From positions 1 through 36,920 of the forward strand of contig PFTR01000041.1 in the NCBI GenBank assembly GCA_002789675.1: a stretch of DNA of 36,920 nucleotides, read 5' to 3'. Every line of letters starts with the position of its first letter. Within the stretch, counting starts at the first letter, position 1. Position numbers and translations under genes: made by a program. The DNA is from Alphaproteobacteria bacterium CG_4_9_14_3_um_filter_47_13. Its GTDB lineage: Bacteria; Pseudomonadota; Alphaproteobacteria; Micavibrionales; Micavibrionaceae. Positions 6,318 to 14,319 of the stretch are shown here, one piece after another. The notes beneath the pieces are model-generated. The model made no database searches, was not told the DNA's origin, and saw nothing but the letters and a program-made list of their open reading frames with translations.

Positions 6318-7601
6318 ATGACACCAGCTGCACGCATACAGACAACCATGGAACTTCTGGGCTATATCGAAAGAAGCCCGGTGCCGATGGACACGACCGT
6401 TGCCGATTATATGCGCGCACGCCGCTATATTGGTTCCAAAGATCGTGCAAATGTTGCAGAGCGTGTTTATAACCTGATGCGCGCCCGCGCCCGTCTTGGC
6501 TGGTGGCTGGAGAAAACAGGGCAGGAAGACACGTATAGAAACCGTGTTATTTTCTGGCTGGCGCTTTCCGAACTGAAAAGCGGTGTTTTCGAGATTGGCG
6601 ATTTGTTTGACGATTCCAAACATGGCTGTGACAGATTAACCAAGGACGAGCATAAGCTGGCGGCTTTTTTAAAAGAAAAAACGCTGATTGATCCCGGGAT
6701 GCCTGCCGAAATTAAAACCGAATGCCCTCCCGATCATGAAGACAGGCTTCGCGCTTATTTTAATGATTCTTTTGAAATGGAGATGGGCGCGATGATTGAT
6801 GGCGCCACTCTTGATCTGCGCGTTAATCTTGCAAAAGCCAGCCGTGAGGATGTACAGGCGGCACTGAAAAAAGACCGCGTCTACACAGACCCCACACCTT
6901 ATTCCGTTTCAGGATTACGGGCGCAGAACAAAGCCTATCTTGCGCAGACAAAAGCCTTCATCAAGGGCTGGGTAGATATTCAGGATGAAGGATCGCAGCT
7001 TATCGCCCAGATCTGCAATGTCCAGCCCGGGATGCAGGTTCTGGATTATTGCGCAGGTGCGGGGGGCAAGACACTGGCGCTGGCCGATGCGATGCGCGGC
7101 AAGGGGCGTATTGTGGCAATGGATACCGATAGCCGCCGTCTGGAAAAGGCAAAGCCACGTCTTAAACGCGCCGGAGTGAGTGATATTATCGAGCTCCGCG
7201 CCCTGAGTGAAGAGCGCAGCCGTAAATGGCTCAAACGCCAGAAGGGGACATTTGATGTTGTTCTTGCCGATGTGCCCTGCAGCGGCAGCGGTACGTGGCG
7301 GCGTAATCCGGATACGCGCTGGCGTACTTATGGCCCCGGCCTTGAGGAGCTCCTTCCTGTACAGGCCGATATTCTTGATCGTACGACCAAAGCCGTTCAA
7401 TCCGGTGGGCATCTTGTCTATGCGACATGCTCCCTGTTCCCTGAAGAAAACGAACGCCAGATTGAGGAGTTTCTGAAACGGCATGATGACTTTAAACTGG
7501 TTGAGTTTGATCTGCCCTTTGCCAAAGGCTCTTATATGCGTCTTACCCCCCACCGCCATAATACAGACGGATTTTTTGCGGCGGTTTTACAGCATCTATA
7601 A
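6318..7601 (+). CDS. rsmB: RsmB/NOP-family RNA (cytosine-5) methyltransferase
   Basis: SAM-dependent enzyme forming 5-methylcytosine in RNA; the best-known member, RsmB, modifies C967 of 16S rRNA. 427 aa from ATG 6318; a TTG at 6267 is in frame but lies inside the upstream terminator, so I reject it. The N-terminal part (about 1-130) is helical, in the place of the NusB-like domain. The Rossmann methyltransferase fold follows: motif I DYCAGAGGKT (about 243-252), motif IV ADVPCSGSGTWRRNPD with Cys321, and motif VI YATCSLFPEEN with Cys371. In this family one cysteine attacks the base and the other releases the product; both are present. Family certain; RsmB versus another NOP member (RsmF-like) less so. 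Converges with the kamA/epmB-like gene. Confidence 0.88.
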   Translation: MTPAARIQTTMELLGYIERSPVPMDTTVADYMRARRYIGSKDRANVAERVYNLMRARARLGWWLEKTGQEDTYRNRVIFWLALSELKSGVFEIGDLFDDSKHGCDRLTKDEHKLAAFLKEKTLIDPGMPAEIKTECPPDHEDRLRAYFNDSFEMEMGAMIDGATLDLRVNLAKASREDVQAALKKDRVYTDPTPYSVSGLRAQNKAYLAQTKAFIKGWVDIQDEGSQLIAQICNVQPGMQVLDYCAGAGGKTLALADAMRGKGRIVAMDTDSRRLEKAKPRLKRAGVSDIIELRALSEERSRKWLKRQKGTFDVVLADVPCSGSGTWRRNPDTRWRTYGPGLEELLPVQADILDRTTKAVQSGGHLVYATCSLFPEENERQIEEFLKRHDDFKLVEFDLPFAKGSYMRLTPHRHNTDGFFAAVLQHL

Positions 7602-7614
7602 ATTTAAATTGTGG

Positions 7615-7654
7615 GGAATCACAAATACTTAATTCTTTGAGTAAGTATGATTCC
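7615..7654. terminator. Hairpin between convergent rsmB and kamA-like genes
   Basis: GGAATCA (7615-7621) pairs with TGATTCC (7648-7654) and TACTTA (7626-7631) with TAAGTA (7642-7647), giving 13 bp with a CAAA bulge and a 10-nt loop. It overlaps the end of the minus-strand gene. There is no T tract on either side, so it may protect 3' ends or pause polymerase rather than terminate alone. Confidence 0.4.
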
Positions 7655-8624
7655 GTCCCTGATAATCTGTAATGATATAGCCGCCGGAGACAGATGTAAT
7701 ATAGGCATTTTCAAGGGGAATTTTGCCGTAGCCGCCGGGAATATCAAGAACATAAGCAGGCAGGCAAAGACCGGAGGCACGGGCGCGGAGATTTTTCATT
7801 AAAAGCTGTCCTTGTTCAATCCCCACGCGGAAATGGTTTGTGCCGGGCACAAGATCGGGGTGGTGAAGATAATAGGGTTTGATACGCATTTCGACCAGCT
7901 TGCGGTATAAAGATTCAAGCGCTTCAACCGTATCATTGATATTTTTGAGCAGGACAGACTGGGATAGCAGAGTTACGCCGTTCCGGTGCAAGCGACGGAA
8001 AATCTGTTCGGCCTGCGGTGTAATTTCTTGTACATGATTGATATGGATAACCATATAAACAGGCTTTTCTCGGTTTAATAACTGGCAGAAAGCATCATCC
8101 ATACGCTGCGGGTCGGCCACAGGGATCCGGCTATGAATCCGGATTATTCTGACATGATCTATCGCCTCAAGCCTGTCCATTAGACGGGAGATCCGCCGTG
8201 GTGATAATATCAGAGGATCGCCGCCTGTTAAAATCACCTCCCATATTTCCGGATGATTTTCAATATAGGCAAGCGCTTCGTCTACTTCTTGCAGATTCAG
8301 GGTTTCTTCAGGCGTTCCGAGCATCATTTTGCGAAAACAAAAGCGGCAATTTACGGCACATACTGACGAAACCTTAAAAAGGACACGATCAGCATGGCGA
8401 TGGACAATGCCTTTGACAGGAGAATAGGTATGATCGCCAATAGGGTCAACATGTTCTTCCGGTCTGGTTTCCAGTTCCCTGATATCAGGCAGATACTGGA
8501 GCGCGACAGGGTCACTGTCATGCGTTATAACTGCCGCCATAGCAGGCGTAATTTTTTCGGAGAAGCGACGGGTTACTTCTGTTATGGCTTCTTCCGCCGT
8601 AATATTGTGTGCTGTATTCTTCAT
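7629..8624 (-). CDS. KamA/EpmB-family radical SAM lysine 2,3-aminomutase
   Basis: Radical SAM and PLP enzyme converting L-lysine to beta-lysine. In the EpmB branch the product is attached to elongation factor P by EpmA. 331 aa, close to EpmB (about 340) and shorter than clostridial KamA. The radical SAM cluster motif is CAVNCRFCF (C89, C93, C96), preceded by VKGIVHRHADRVLFKVSS, as in EpmB. It also has the SAM-binding EVILTGGDPL and IRIHSRIPVADPQR. A PLP-binding lysine should lie in the C-terminal part but I cannot assign it. Its ATG begins 4 bp after the pepA stop codon, so it is the second gene of a pepA operon. No efp or epmA is in the window, so the EF-P role is inference from family size and motifs. 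Confidence 0.87.
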   Translation of the reverse strand: MKNTAHNITAEEAITEVTRRFSEKITPAMAAVITHDSDPVALQYLPDIRELETRPEEHVDPIGDHTYSPVKGIVHRHADRVLFKVSSVCAVNCRFCFRKMMLGTPEETLNLQEVDEALAYIENHPEIWEVILTGGDPLILSPRRISRLMDRLEAIDHVRIIRIHSRIPVADPQRMDDAFCQLLNREKPVYMVIHINHVQEITPQAEQIFRRLHRNGVTLLSQSVLLKNINDTVEALESLYRKLVEMRIKPYYLHHPDLVPGTNHFRVGIEQGQLLMKNLRARASGLCLPAYVLDIPGGYGKIPLENAYITSVSGGYIITDYQGRNHTYSKN

Positions 8625-8627
8625 ATT

Positions 8628-10136
8628 TCAGGATTCATAATGTGCCGCAATGAAACGGTCCAGAACGCGCACGCCAAATCCCGTTGCCGGCTTGACACAG
8701 GTTGGCTTGTCGGATTTTATCCAGGCTGTTCCCGCAATATCAAGATGCGCCCAGGGGCGGTCATCCTCGATAAAATGCTCCAGAAACCCCGCCGCCGTAC
8801 AAGCGCCGGCATAGCGCCCCATATTACCAAGACTCTGGACATCGGCAATTTTACTGACCATGTCTTTTTTAAAGACTTCGTCCAGTGGCATTCTCCAGAG
8901 TTTTTCGCCGCTTTCCTTGCTGGCACTTTCAAGCTGCGCCCAGAGATCATCCTTATTTACAAAAGTGCCGCAATAATCATAACCAAGCGCCATCATCATC
9001 GCGCCGGTTAATGTTGCCAGATCAATGACAAGACGCGGTTTATAGGTGCGCTGGATGTAGGTCAGACAATCTGCCAGCACCAGCCGCCCTTCAGCATCGG
9101 TATTCATAACCTCGATGGTTTTCCCCGATAAGGACTGGATAATATCACTGGGTCTATAGGCATTATGGGAGGGCATATTTTCAACCAGTCCGACAATCCC
9201 GACAACATCCGATTTTGATTGACGCAAGGCCAGAGATTTCATCAGTCCGACAACGGCTGCCGCCCCGCCCATATCAAGTTTCATTTCCTCCATACCGCCG
9301 CTGGGCTTGATATTAAGGCCGCCTGTGTCAAAGGTGACACCTTTGCCAACAAAAGCAAGAGGGGTGGTTTTCTTTTTGCCTTTGGCCGTTTTTCCGGTGC
9401 CGTTCCAGCGCATCACCACAATACGGGGCAGCCGTGATGAACCCATGCCGACAGCCAGTGCCGCATGAAAACCGAGTTTGAGCATTTTTTTTTCGTCAAA
9501 AACATCAATCTCGATACCAAGGGGCTCAAGCTGCTCTTTAATAATTTTTGCAAAACTGTCGGGATATAGCTCATTGGGCGGTTCGTTAACAAGATCCCGC
9601 GCCAGAAACATCCCTTCGGCAATACTGCCCAGTGTCTCGAAGGAATGACGGGCTTTGGTGTGTGCTTCGGTTACGACCTCGAAACTTCTCAGATCAGAGC
9701 CGGTATCATCATCCAGATGACGGCTTTTATATTTATCAAATTTATAGGAACGCAGCTTGAGTCCCATGGTCACATGCGCCGCCTGTATTTCATTATCCGC
9801 AAAAAAATGGGCGCGTTCGCATCCAGCCACAGACAGGATAGAAAAAAGTTTGCCGCCCAGAATCTCGTATGAATTCTGATCCAGCAGATCCTGATCGCCG
9901 TAACCGACCAGAATAAAACGCGTATAATCACTTTCTTTCGGCGCAGAAATTGTAAGGAACTGTCCTTTTTTACCCTTGAATTTATTCTGTTTTTTCAGGT
10001 GATGGCTAATAAATTCTCCGTTTTTTTCATTAATTTTTTCAGCGGCTCCGGACATGATATTCTTTTGTGATATTCCAATAACGGCTGTATCAGCTTTTGT
10101 TTTCGGGGTTTTCTGAAAAGAAATGATAAGTTTCAT
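8628..10136 (-). CDS. pepA: Leucyl aminopeptidase (M17, cytosol aminopeptidase)
   Basis: Two-metal (Zn/Mn) exopeptidase removing N-terminal residues from peptides, a hexamer in the cytoplasm; E. coli PepA also binds DNA in Xer recombination. 502 aa from the ATG at 10136, chosen because AAGGA lies about 7 bases upstream and the protein begins MKLIISFQK as in the family; an ATG 60 bp further out adds an unlikely lysine-rich extension. The N-terminal macro-like domain (about 1-165) is followed by the catalytic domain with VGKGVTFDTGGLNIKPSGGM (about 264-283, metal-binding Lys and Asp) and the M17 signature NTDAEGRL (345-352). The next gene starts just after its stop. Divergent from lptF, a common alphaproteobacterial arrangement. 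Confidence 0.95.
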   Translation of the reverse strand: MKLIISFQKTPKTKADTAVIGISQKNIMSGAAEKINEKNGEFISHHLKKQNKFKGKKGQFLTISAPKESDYTRFILVGYGDQDLLDQNSYEILGGKLFSILSVAGCERAHFFADNEIQAAHVTMGLKLRSYKFDKYKSRHLDDDTGSDLRSFEVVTEAHTKARHSFETLGSIAEGMFLARDLVNEPPNELYPDSFAKIIKEQLEPLGIEIDVFDEKKMLKLGFHAALAVGMGSSRLPRIVVMRWNGTGKTAKGKKKTTPLAFVGKGVTFDTGGLNIKPSGGMEEMKLDMGGAAAVVGLMKSLALRQSKSDVVGIVGLVENMPSHNAYRPSDIIQSLSGKTIEVMNTDAEGRLVLADCLTYIQRTYKPRLVIDLATLTGAMMMALGYDYCGTFVNKDDLWAQLESASKESGEKLWRMPLDEVFKKDMVSKIADVQSLGNMGRYAGACTAAGFLEHFIEDDRPWAHLDIAGTAWIKSDKPTCVKPATGFGVRVLDRFIAAHYES

Positions 10137-10210
10137 AAAGAGTCCTTCCTGTTTGTTTTTCTTTATTGGTTTATCAATATATGCTTTGCTGCACAACTTA
10201 CGAAAGTGTC

Positions 10211-11368
10211 ATGAAAGGCGAAGTCGTGGTTTTCGACCGTTATTTATTAAAAGACCTGTTGATTGCGACAATTTTTATTGCCGTAACGCTGGCTGCGGTC
10301 ATTCTTTTGACGCAATCTCTGAAATTTCTGGAGCTTGTTATCGAATCAGGGGCCTCCGGTACTATTTTCTGGATTTTGACATTTCTGGCACTGCCGCGTT
10401 TTTTTGAAATTATTCTGCCAATTGCCCTGATGGCCGCGATTGTCTTTGTGTATAATCGTATGATCATGGATAGCGAGATTATTGTTATGCGTGCTATGGG
10501 AGCATCGCCAATGGTTCTGGCGCGTCCGGCGCTCATTGCGGCAGGATTCTGTACGCTAGTTTTATGGATTGTGACAATGTGGGCGGCTCCTGTTTCTTTT
10601 TCGAGTATGCTGCAAATGCGCCAGATTGTAAAAGCGCAATATTCGACTCTGTTATTCCGCGAAGGGGTCTTTAACGCCGTTGTTCCCGGTCTGACCGTAT
10701 TTATCCGCGATAAAAATACAAATGGCGAGCTCTTCGGAATCATAATTCATGACAACCGTATTAAAGACAAACCACCCGTCACTATTCTTGCCAAACGTGG
10801 TGTGATGGTGGACACCAATGAAGGACAGCAGGTTCTTGTTTATGACGGGTCACGGCAAAGCCTGAACGAGCGTTCAAATGCGCTGGATAAACTGGATTTT
10901 GACCGTTATTCGATTGAATTACCGGAAGAAAGTGGAATTGTGCGGCAGCGCTGGCGCGAGCCGGACGAGCGTACTTTTACCGAATTAATGCATCCTGATC
11001 CCGATAATAACCGCGATGTTGAAAATAAATGGGAATTTACTGTTGAAGCCCATCGGCGGATCATCAGTCCTTTGCTAGCCCCGGTGTTTGCAATTGTAGC
11101 CCTGAATTTCCTTTTACTGGGGCCTCTGGAAAGACGGGGGCAGGGACGGCGTATTACCATGGCTATTGTAACAACAATTATAATACAGGGCTTATATCTT
11201 GGTGCTTTTAATTTCTCCCGCCATACGGGATGGGGGCTGGTCTTGATGTATTGTCTTGTTTTAATCCCTATCGTTTCAGGGATGTTTTTACTGGGATCGG
11301 CAGGGGAAAAATTCCGCAGTAAAATCCTGTTTGGTCGTGGTTCTACCGGAAAGGGCGGGAATATATGA
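10211..11368 (+). CDS. lptF: LPS export ABC transporter permease LptF
   Basis: Inner-membrane permease which, with LptG and the LptB ATPase, extracts lipopolysaccharide and passes it to the LptA/LptC bridge. About 385 aa from ATG 10211 (MKGEVVVFDRYLLKDLL); an upstream ATG at 10166 is in frame but adds a polar stretch unlike the family. Three membrane segments lie in the first 120 residues, with the coupling-helix region YNRMIMDSEIIVMRAMGASP (typical LptF/G: DSE, then RAxG). A periplasmic beta-jellyroll follows (about 130-280, with VVPGLTVFIRDK) and then three more membrane helices (RIISPLLAPVFAIVALNFLL and two further). Its stop overlaps the lptG start by 4 bp (ATGA), implying translational coupling. 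Confidence 0.93.
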   Translation: MKGEVVVFDRYLLKDLLIATIFIAVTLAAVILLTQSLKFLELVIESGASGTIFWILTFLALPRFFEIILPIALMAAIVFVYNRMIMDSEIIVMRAMGASPMVLARPALIAAGFCTLVLWIVTMWAAPVSFSSMLQMRQIVKAQYSTLLFREGVFNAVVPGLTVFIRDKNTNGELFGIIIHDNRIKDKPPVTILAKRGVMVDTNEGQQVLVYDGSRQSLNERSNALDKLDFDRYSIELPEESGIVRQRWREPDERTFTELMHPDPDNNRDVENKWEFTVEAHRRIISPLLAPVFAIVALNFLLLGPLERRGQGRRITMAIVTTIIIQGLYLGAFNFSRHTGWGLVLMYCLVLIPIVSGMFLLGSAGEKFRSKILFGRGSTGKGGNI

Positions 11369-12477
11369 TTTTTTCTTCTACCCTGAACCGCTACCTTGCA
11401 AAAAATTTCTTTTTGAACATGCTGTTGATGCTTCTTGTTCTGTTCAGCATTATCTATCTTTTCGATACTGTAGAGTTGTTGCGCCGTGCCGGGAAAAAAG
11501 ATGGTATTCCTCTCTCTCTGGTTCTTCGGATGGGACTGCTCAAGCTTCCCGAAGTCGGACAAATTCTATTCCCTTTTGCAATTTTATTCAGTGCCCTGTT
11601 TACCTTCTGGCAATTGACAAAACGGCATGAACTCGTTGTTGTGCGCGCCGCAGGGCTTTCTGTCTGGCAGTTTCTTATGCCTGTGATGATGGTCAGTTTA
11701 CTCATAGGGTTATTCAATATCACAATTATCAACCCTGTCGGCGCGTTACTGCTGGGAAAATTCGAATCACTCGAAAATGAATATCTTTCCAATAAAAAAA
11801 GCTACGTTACCCTGCTCAAGGAAGGCTTATGGTTGCGTCAGCTTCAGGGTGAAGATGCCGATAACAGCGGCCAGATCATTCTCCATGCCGACTATATCAA
11901 TCTGACAGAATGGGAGTTACAGGATGTTATGGTACTTTTCTTTACGCAGAATAATACATTCGTACGCCGGATTGATGCAGAAAAAGCAAGACTTGATCAA
12001 GGGATGTGGACATTTGAACAGGCCATCAGTAATGAAGCCGGACAGCGCCAGCCAAAAATCTATCCTTTGATTGCGCTGCCGACAGAACTGACGATCAAGG
12101 AACTCGAAGAAAGCTTTGCATCACCGGAGACTCTATCATTCTGGGCTTTGCCCGGTTTTATAAAAACAATGGCAAGCACGGGTTTTGATACGACAGCCAT
12201 GAGAATTCATTATCAGTCCCTGCTCGCGCAACCGCTTTTATTCATGGCGATGATTCTTCTTGCGGCGACTGTTTCCTTAAGACCGCCCCGTTTCAGGGGG
12301 ACAGTGACCCTGATTTTTATGGGGGTTATTATTGGTTTTCTTGTATTTTTTATGTCCAGTTTTTTGCAGGCGCTGGGGGCATCACACCAGATTCCAGTGT
12401 TTCTGGCAGCCTGGTCTCCAGCACTGATTACATTTTTAATGGGTGTTACGGTTATATTAAATCTGGAAGATGGGTAA
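11365..12477 (+). CDS. lptG: LPS export ABC transporter permease LptG
   Basis: Partner permease of LptF. 370 aa. It begins MIFSSTLNRYLAKNFFLN, followed by a long hydrophobic helix (MLLMLLVLFSIIYLF) and the family core LPEVGQILFPFAILFSALFT, then the coupling region KRHELVVVRAAGLSVWQFL. A periplasmic domain (about 130-260) precedes three C-terminal membrane helices (about 285-365), including RPPRFRGTVTLIFMGVIIG and SPALITFLMGVTVIL. Start ATG 11365 overlaps the lptF stop. In many relatives lptD and surA follow; here there is a 232-bp gap and then mlaA. Confidence 0.93.
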   Translation: MIFSSTLNRYLAKNFFLNMLLMLLVLFSIIYLFDTVELLRRAGKKDGIPLSLVLRMGLLKLPEVGQILFPFAILFSALFTFWQLTKRHELVVVRAAGLSVWQFLMPVMMVSLLIGLFNITIINPVGALLLGKFESLENEYLSNKKSYVTLLKEGLWLRQLQGEDADNSGQIILHADYINLTEWELQDVMVLFFTQNNTFVRRIDAEKARLDQGMWTFEQAISNEAGQRQPKIYPLIALPTELTIKELEESFASPETLSFWALPGFIKTMASTGFDTTAMRIHYQSLLAQPLLFMAMILLAATVSLRPPRFRGTVTLIFMGVIIGFLVFFMSSFLQALGASHQIPVFLAAWSPALITFLMGVTVILNLEDG

Positions 12478-12504
12478 AACCCTCTCATCATAGAAGATTT
12501 TTGA

Positions 12505-12533
12505 TTGACCCTGCATCGTAACCCCATCATTAT
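12505..12533 (+). promoter_or_regulatory. Candidate promoter of mlaA
   Basis: TTGACC (12505-12510, 5 of 6) and CATTAT (12528-12533, 4 of 6) with a 17-bp spacer in the 232-bp gap after lptG. It would give a leader of about 170 nt. The rest of the gap (12534-12709) is AT rich with no gene seen; GGATAA lies 6 bases before the mlaA ATG. Confidence 0.35.
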
Positions 12534-12709
12534 GCAGTTTGCACAAATGGAAATTGTTTCTGTTTTTCAGAATGTTGGGTTCGCTTTTTAAATTTTAAAA
12601 AATTAACCTGGTAGTAATCTCAAGATGAGTTACTCAAAGAGAGGTGGATCTGGAATATCGGGAAATCAAGACCCTTAAAATAGATGAGTATAAAAATGGA
12701 TAAGTGTAA

Positions 12710-13474
12710 ATGAAAAAGAATTTTTTGATTGCCTGTATGGCGGTTTTTCTTTGTGTTGCCGTGGCAGGCTGTGCCGGTAACAGGAATATGGCGGTACAGG
12801 ATGCCGAAGAAGATATTTACGATCCGATGGAGAATATGAACCGGACAGTCTTTAATCTGAACGATTCTCTTGATCGGGCGATTGCCGATCCCCTTGCCAG
12901 AGGATATCGTGCCATCACGCCAGAGTTTGTCCGTAACGGGGTTCGTAATTTTCTGCGTAATCTGAGAAGCCCCGTTAATCTGGCGAATCAGGTTTTGCAG
13001 GGTGACATAGAAGGCGCAGCAGGGGATGTGACCCGTTTTGCCATGAATACGACAATTGGTATTGGCGGCCTGTTTGATGTTGCGGCGGATACCGGTCTTG
13101 AATATGAATATGAGGATTTCGGCCAGACATTGGGTGTCTGGGGTGTCGATCATGGCCCTTATCTTGTTCTTCCTGTTATGGGACCTTCCTCTTTACGGGA
13201 TTCTACAGGATTGCTTGTTGATACCGTTGCGGATCCGGTTCGCATCTATTTGTATAATACTCACAATGAAGAATGGTATTATGCCCGTTCTGGCGCCACG
13301 GCACTTGATAAGCGGGAAGAATTACTGGATGTCATTGATGATTTGAGAAAAAATTCGTTTGATTATTATGCCGCGATCCGAAGCGCTTATATGCAGAAAC
13401 GAGCCGCATTGGTCAAAGATGATAATCCGGATATTCTGACAGGGGCCTCTATTCCGGATTATGATGACGAATAG
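12710..13474 (+). CDS. mlaA: Outer-membrane phospholipid-transport lipoprotein MlaA (VacJ)
   Basis: MlaA sits in the outer membrane and removes mislocalised phospholipid from the outer leaflet, passing it to periplasmic MlaC. 254 aa. Lipoprotein signal MKKNFLIACMAVFLCVAVAG with Cys21 in the lipobox VAGC. The VacJ signature is plain: YDPMENMNRTVFNLNDSLD, then PVNLANQVLQGD, RFAMNTTIGIGGLFDVA, EDFGQTLGVWG and GPYLVLPVMGPSSLRDSTG. The glycine-proline-rich stretch corresponds to the channel and hinge of known MlaA. The tail after about 230 is short and charged. mlaC follows after 65 bp, as in many alphaproteobacteria; mlaFED is not in this window. Confidence 0.94.
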   Translation: MKKNFLIACMAVFLCVAVAGCAGNRNMAVQDAEEDIYDPMENMNRTVFNLNDSLDRAIADPLARGYRAITPEFVRNGVRNFLRNLRSPVNLANQVLQGDIEGAAGDVTRFAMNTTIGIGGLFDVAADTGLEYEYEDFGQTLGVWGVDHGPYLVLPVMGPSSLRDSTGLLVDTVADPVRIYLYNTHNEEWYYARSGATALDKREELLDVIDDLRKNSFDYYAAIRSAYMQKRAALVKDDNPDILTGASIPDYDDE

Positions 13475-13539
13475 GCAAATAAAATTTTCTTGCTTTTTGT
13501 AACCTTATGCATAATATCGCCGAATTAAATTTTTGAAGG

Positions 13540-14319
13540 ATGTTTTGCGAGCTACATATGGATTCTTGTAAAAACAGAGAACGGGTCATCAAAGAATGGG
13601 TTACCAAGGATAAACTGCGTTTTTATAAAAAGCTGTTTTTCCCTATTATAGCCATATGCTTTGTCGTCAGCTTGTTTTCAGATCTGGCTTTTGCGGCTCC
13701 TCCCCTTCTTATCCGGCAGAATCAGAATGATAAAACAGCGCAAATTTCTCCTGAGGCGTCTCTTTTCATTCAGGTGGCTAATAAAGAATCGGGGAACGAT
13801 CTCGGCACGGGAGCCATGGATTTTGTGCAAAGCATGGCCAACCGTGCGATCGGTTTTTTAAGCGATAATAACCTTACAATAGAACAGAAAAAGAAATCTT
13901 TCCGGACGCTTCTTCAGGATAGTTTTGACTTGAAAACGCTGGGGCGTTTTTCCCTTGGCCGATACTGGCGGGTTTCAACACCGGAGCAGCGCAAGGAATA
14001 TCAGACACTCTTTGAAAAAATGGTGATTGAGGTCTACTCGCAACGCTTTACTGAATATAAAGGACAGAAATTCGTGGCACGCAGCTATCGGAATGATAGC
14101 CCGACAGATACATTGGTGACTTCTTTTATCATTCCCGATAATGGCCCGGAAGTACAGGTTGACTGGCGTATCCGCTATAAAGATGGTCATTACAAAGTCG
14201 TTGATATCATCGTTGAAGGAGTTAGTATGTCTGTCACCCAGCGTTCTGATTTTTCTTCGGTCATTCAGCGTGGCGGCGGTGACGTGCAGGTTCTTCTCAC
14301 CCATTTACAGGCACTATAA
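13540..14319 (+). CDS. mlaC: Periplasmic phospholipid-binding protein MlaC (Ttg2D family)
   Basis: Soluble carrier moving phospholipids between MlaA and the inner-membrane MlaFEDB complex. 259 aa from ATG 13540; ATG 13558 is the alternative, and neither is well spaced from the GAAGGA at 13535. The N-terminus has a long charged region, then a signal peptide core (FPIIAICFVVSLFSDLAFA) cut before APP. The mature part matches the MlaC fold: MANRAIGFL, LTIEQKKKSFRTLLQDSFDL, TLGRFSLGRYWRVSTPEQRK (Tol_Tol_Ttg2 motif), VDWRIRYKDGHYKVVDIIVEG and GVSMSVTQRSDFSSVI. Its TAA abuts the stop codon of the opposite M32 peptidase gene with no spacer. Confidence 0.92.
   Translation: MFCELHMDSCKNRERVIKEWVTKDKLRFYKKLFFPIIAICFVVSLFSDLAFAAPPLLIRQNQNDKTAQISPEASLFIQVANKESGNDLGTGAMDFVQSMANRAIGFLSDNNLTIEQKKKSFRTLLQDSFDLKTLGRFSLGRYWRVSTPEQRKEYQTLFEKMVIEVYSQRFTEYKGQKFVARSYRNDSPTDTLVTSFIIPDNGPEVQVDWRIRYKDGHYKVVDIIVEGVSMSVTQRSDFSSVIQRGGGDVQVLLTHLQAL

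Noticed and set aside
6915-7559. 214-aa minus-strand ORF opposite the methyltransferase
   Set aside because: A long shadow frame of a strongly conserved coding region; no motif, no ribosome-binding site.
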